Position numbers and translations under genes: made by a program. The notes under the pieces were generated by a model. That model saw only the letters and a list, made by a program, of their open reading frames with translations. It was not told the DNA's origin and did not search any database. This document shows positions 6,224-6,996 of a stretch of DNA of 6,996 nt, piece after piece. How positions within the stretch are numbered: the stretch's first letter is position 1; each line of letters starts with the position of its first letter. This stretch comes from an uncultured Treponema sp. (GTDB lineage: Bacteria; Spirochaetota; Spirochaetia; Treponematales; Treponemataceae), in contig CALAUH010000003.1 in NCBI GenBank assembly GCA_937892225.1, positions 1 through 6,996 on the forward strand, written 5' to 3'.

Positions 6224-6994
6224 GAAGTCGGCACAGATGCAGCAGCAGTTTCCGCAAAGCTGCTTGAAATGGCATACGATGGCACAGCCTACCATGGATG
6301 GCAGGTTCAGCCTAATGCTTTGTCCGTACAAGAACTTGTTAATGATGCTTTGTGGAAGATTTTTCGTCAATCGCGAGAAACGACGTACATCGTTGGTGCA
6401 GGTCGTACGGATACAGGTGTGCATTCTGATTACTTCGTAGCTCATTTCGAGTTGCCCGAAGCAATTGATGAAGCGGAAATTGAACATGTGTTATTCAAAT
6501 TGAATGCTATTTTGCCTTCAGATATTGCTATTTACTCATTGACACCTGTTGATGATAAGCTGCATGCTCGTTTTTCTGCGACATCACGAACTTACCATTA
6601 TCGTGTGTCATTAAACAAGATGCCTTCTCGCCGTTTGACGCATTTCACTCCGTATTTCAATCTCGATTTTGAGAAGATGAATCAGGCAGCATCTATCCTT
6701 CTTGAGTACACGGATTTTACGAGTTTTGCAAGGCTTCATGCACAGACAAAGACAAATGATTGCACGGTCGTGAAAGCCTTATGGTTTCAACGTGAACAGG
6801 ATGAATGGATTTTCGAAATAAAGGCTAATCGTTTCTTGCGAAATATGGTCCGTGCGATTGTCGGAACTTTGTTTGATGTCGGACGAGGCAAAATGTCTGT
6901 AGATAACTTCAGAGATGTAATTGAGCAGAAAAATCGTCAGAAGGCAAGTACTTCTGCAGAGGCCCGAGGTCTTTCGCTTGTTGATATTGAGTAA
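5240..6994 (+). CDS. Chimeric frame: serine hydroxymethyltransferase N-terminal part fused to tRNA pseudouridine synthase A
   Basis: One uninterrupted frame of 584 codons joins two unrelated enzymes. Residues 1-328 are GlyA up to the HVMAAKAIA helix. Residues 341-584 are TruA from just inside its N-terminus. Residues 329-340 (EVGTDAAAVSAK) fit neither family as far as I can tell. The GlyA part lacks about 145 residues of its C-terminal domain, so it should not be a working enzyme here, while the TruA part is nearly complete. Threonine codons show the break: none of 16 in the GlyA part is ACG, against seven of 18 after it. I know of no GlyA-TruA fusion family. A chimeric assembly is more likely than a real fusion gene, although the open frame across the join means a real event cannot be excluded from sequence alone. 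Promoter and RBS belong to glyA. Confidence 0.85.
   Translation: MATPLENYLASCGGKPTAAMCSYVANLQQVAAVGPDIAASIVNEIENQRSHLKLVASENYCSLNVQAAMGNLLTDKYAEGYPEHRYYGGCVNIDAVENVAAHEAEKLFGADYAYVQPHSGADTNLVAYWAILSAKVETPTLEELGVKSLNDLTDEQFADLRKKFGNQRLMGLDYSCGGHLTHGYKMNVSARMFESHPYGVDKETGLLDYDAIEKQAMEVKPLILLTGFSAYPRKINFKRFREIADKCGAVLMVDMAHFAGLVAGKVLTGDYDPVKWADVVTTTTHKTLRGPRGAMILCKKEFADYVNKGCPMVLGGPLGHVMAAKAIAEVGTDAAAVSAKLLEMAYDGTAYHGWQVQPNALSVQELVNDALWKIFRQSRETTYIVGAGRTDTGVHSDYFVAHFELPEAIDEAEIEHVLFKLNAILPSDIAIYSLTPVDDKLHARFSATSRTYHYRVSLNKMPSRRLTHFTPYFNLDFEKMNQAASILLEYTDFTSFARLHAQTKTNDCTVVKALWFQREQDEWIFEIKANRFLRNMVRAIVGTLFDVGRGKMSVDNFRDVIEQKNRQKASTSAEARGLSLVDIE
6260..6994 (+). CDS. truA: tRNA pseudouridine synthase A, lacking only its first few residues
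   Basis: TruA makes pseudouridine at positions 38-40 in the tRNA anticodon arm. From residue 341 of the fused frame the sequence follows TruA: AYDGTAYHGWQ (345-355), the catalytic GRTDTGVH (388-395, nucleophile Asp391), LPSDIAIYS (425-433), ARFSATSRTYHYRV (443-456), the TDFTSFARLH segment (491-500) and FLRNMVRAIVGTLFDVGRG (532-550). The TDFTSFARLHAQTKTNDC wording and C-terminal region resemble Bacteroidetes TruA more than spirochaete forms. Codon use also differs from upstream, with ACG, TCG and CGA codons. Perhaps five N-terminal residues are missing; no RBS or start lies at the natural position. The frame stops at TAA 6992-6994, two bases before the window ends. Confidence 0.88.
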   Translation: MLEMAYDGTAYHGWQVQPNALSVQELVNDALWKIFRQSRETTYIVGAGRTDTGVHSDYFVAHFELPEAIDEAEIEHVLFKLNAILPSDIAIYSLTPVDDKLHARFSATSRTYHYRVSLNKMPSRRLTHFTPYFNLDFEKMNQAASILLEYTDFTSFARLHAQTKTNDCTVVKALWFQREQDEWIFEIKANRFLRNMVRAIVGTLFDVGRGKMSVDNFRDVIEQKNRQKASTSAEARGLSLVDIE

Positions 6995-6996
6995 CC

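Noticed and set aside
6101..6487. Minus-strand open frame spanning the glyA-truA join
   Set aside because: It is antisense to two recognisable conserved enzymes; its Cys- and His-rich translation is typical of a shadow frame.
1..6996. tRNA, rRNA, CRISPR arrays, insertion sequences, toxin-antitoxin or phage-defence modules
   Set aside because: No cloverleaf-like stems, spaced direct repeats, transposase motifs or defence-type domains were seen on either strand.

Overview
The window looks like a low-GC Treponema-like spirochaete sequence, probably from a host-associated or gut community. The best clue is the serine hydroxymethyltransferase (glyA). It has an N-terminal extension and an insertion after its HSGADTN segment that I associate with the spirochaete/chlamydial form of the enzyme. 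The strong AT bias, A/T-ending codons and a membrane diguanylate cyclase fit this. The assignment is inference; no 16S or other marker gene is present.

Layout: (1) 1-47, a short AT-rich stretch of unclear origin. (2) 48-1949 (+), feoB, the ferrous iron transporter, without its first 40 or so residues, including the GTPase P-loop. (3) 1951-5087 (-), a compact three-gene operon read right to left: an M28-type metallopeptidase with a GTG start, a two-TM diguanylate cyclase, and a TraB/GumN-family lipoprotein. Gaps are 20 and 12 bases. It converges on feoB with one base between the stop codons. (4) 5088-5239, a divergent intergenic region with a good sigma70-type promoter for glyA, a perfect 16-base palindrome, and a TATAAT just upstream of the peptidase GTG. 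(5) 5240-6994 (+), one open frame that starts as glyA and switches at about 6224-6262 into nearly complete truA (tRNA pseudouridine synthase A) of Bacteroidetes type.

The central 5 kb reads as an ordinary, intact chromosomal block: iron uptake, a small putative signalling/proteolysis operon, and one-carbon metabolism. Both ends look like artificial or rearranged joins. FeoB begins at a plausible start and ribosome binding site that do not belong to the normal FeoB N-terminus. GlyA loses its C-terminal domain in frame to TruA, with a change in codon use. The simplest explanation is a chimeric metagenomic contig. I found no RNA genes, CRISPR arrays, insertion sequences or convincing intrinsic terminators, and nothing that clearly makes up a new biological system. 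The least characterised item is the three-gene operon.
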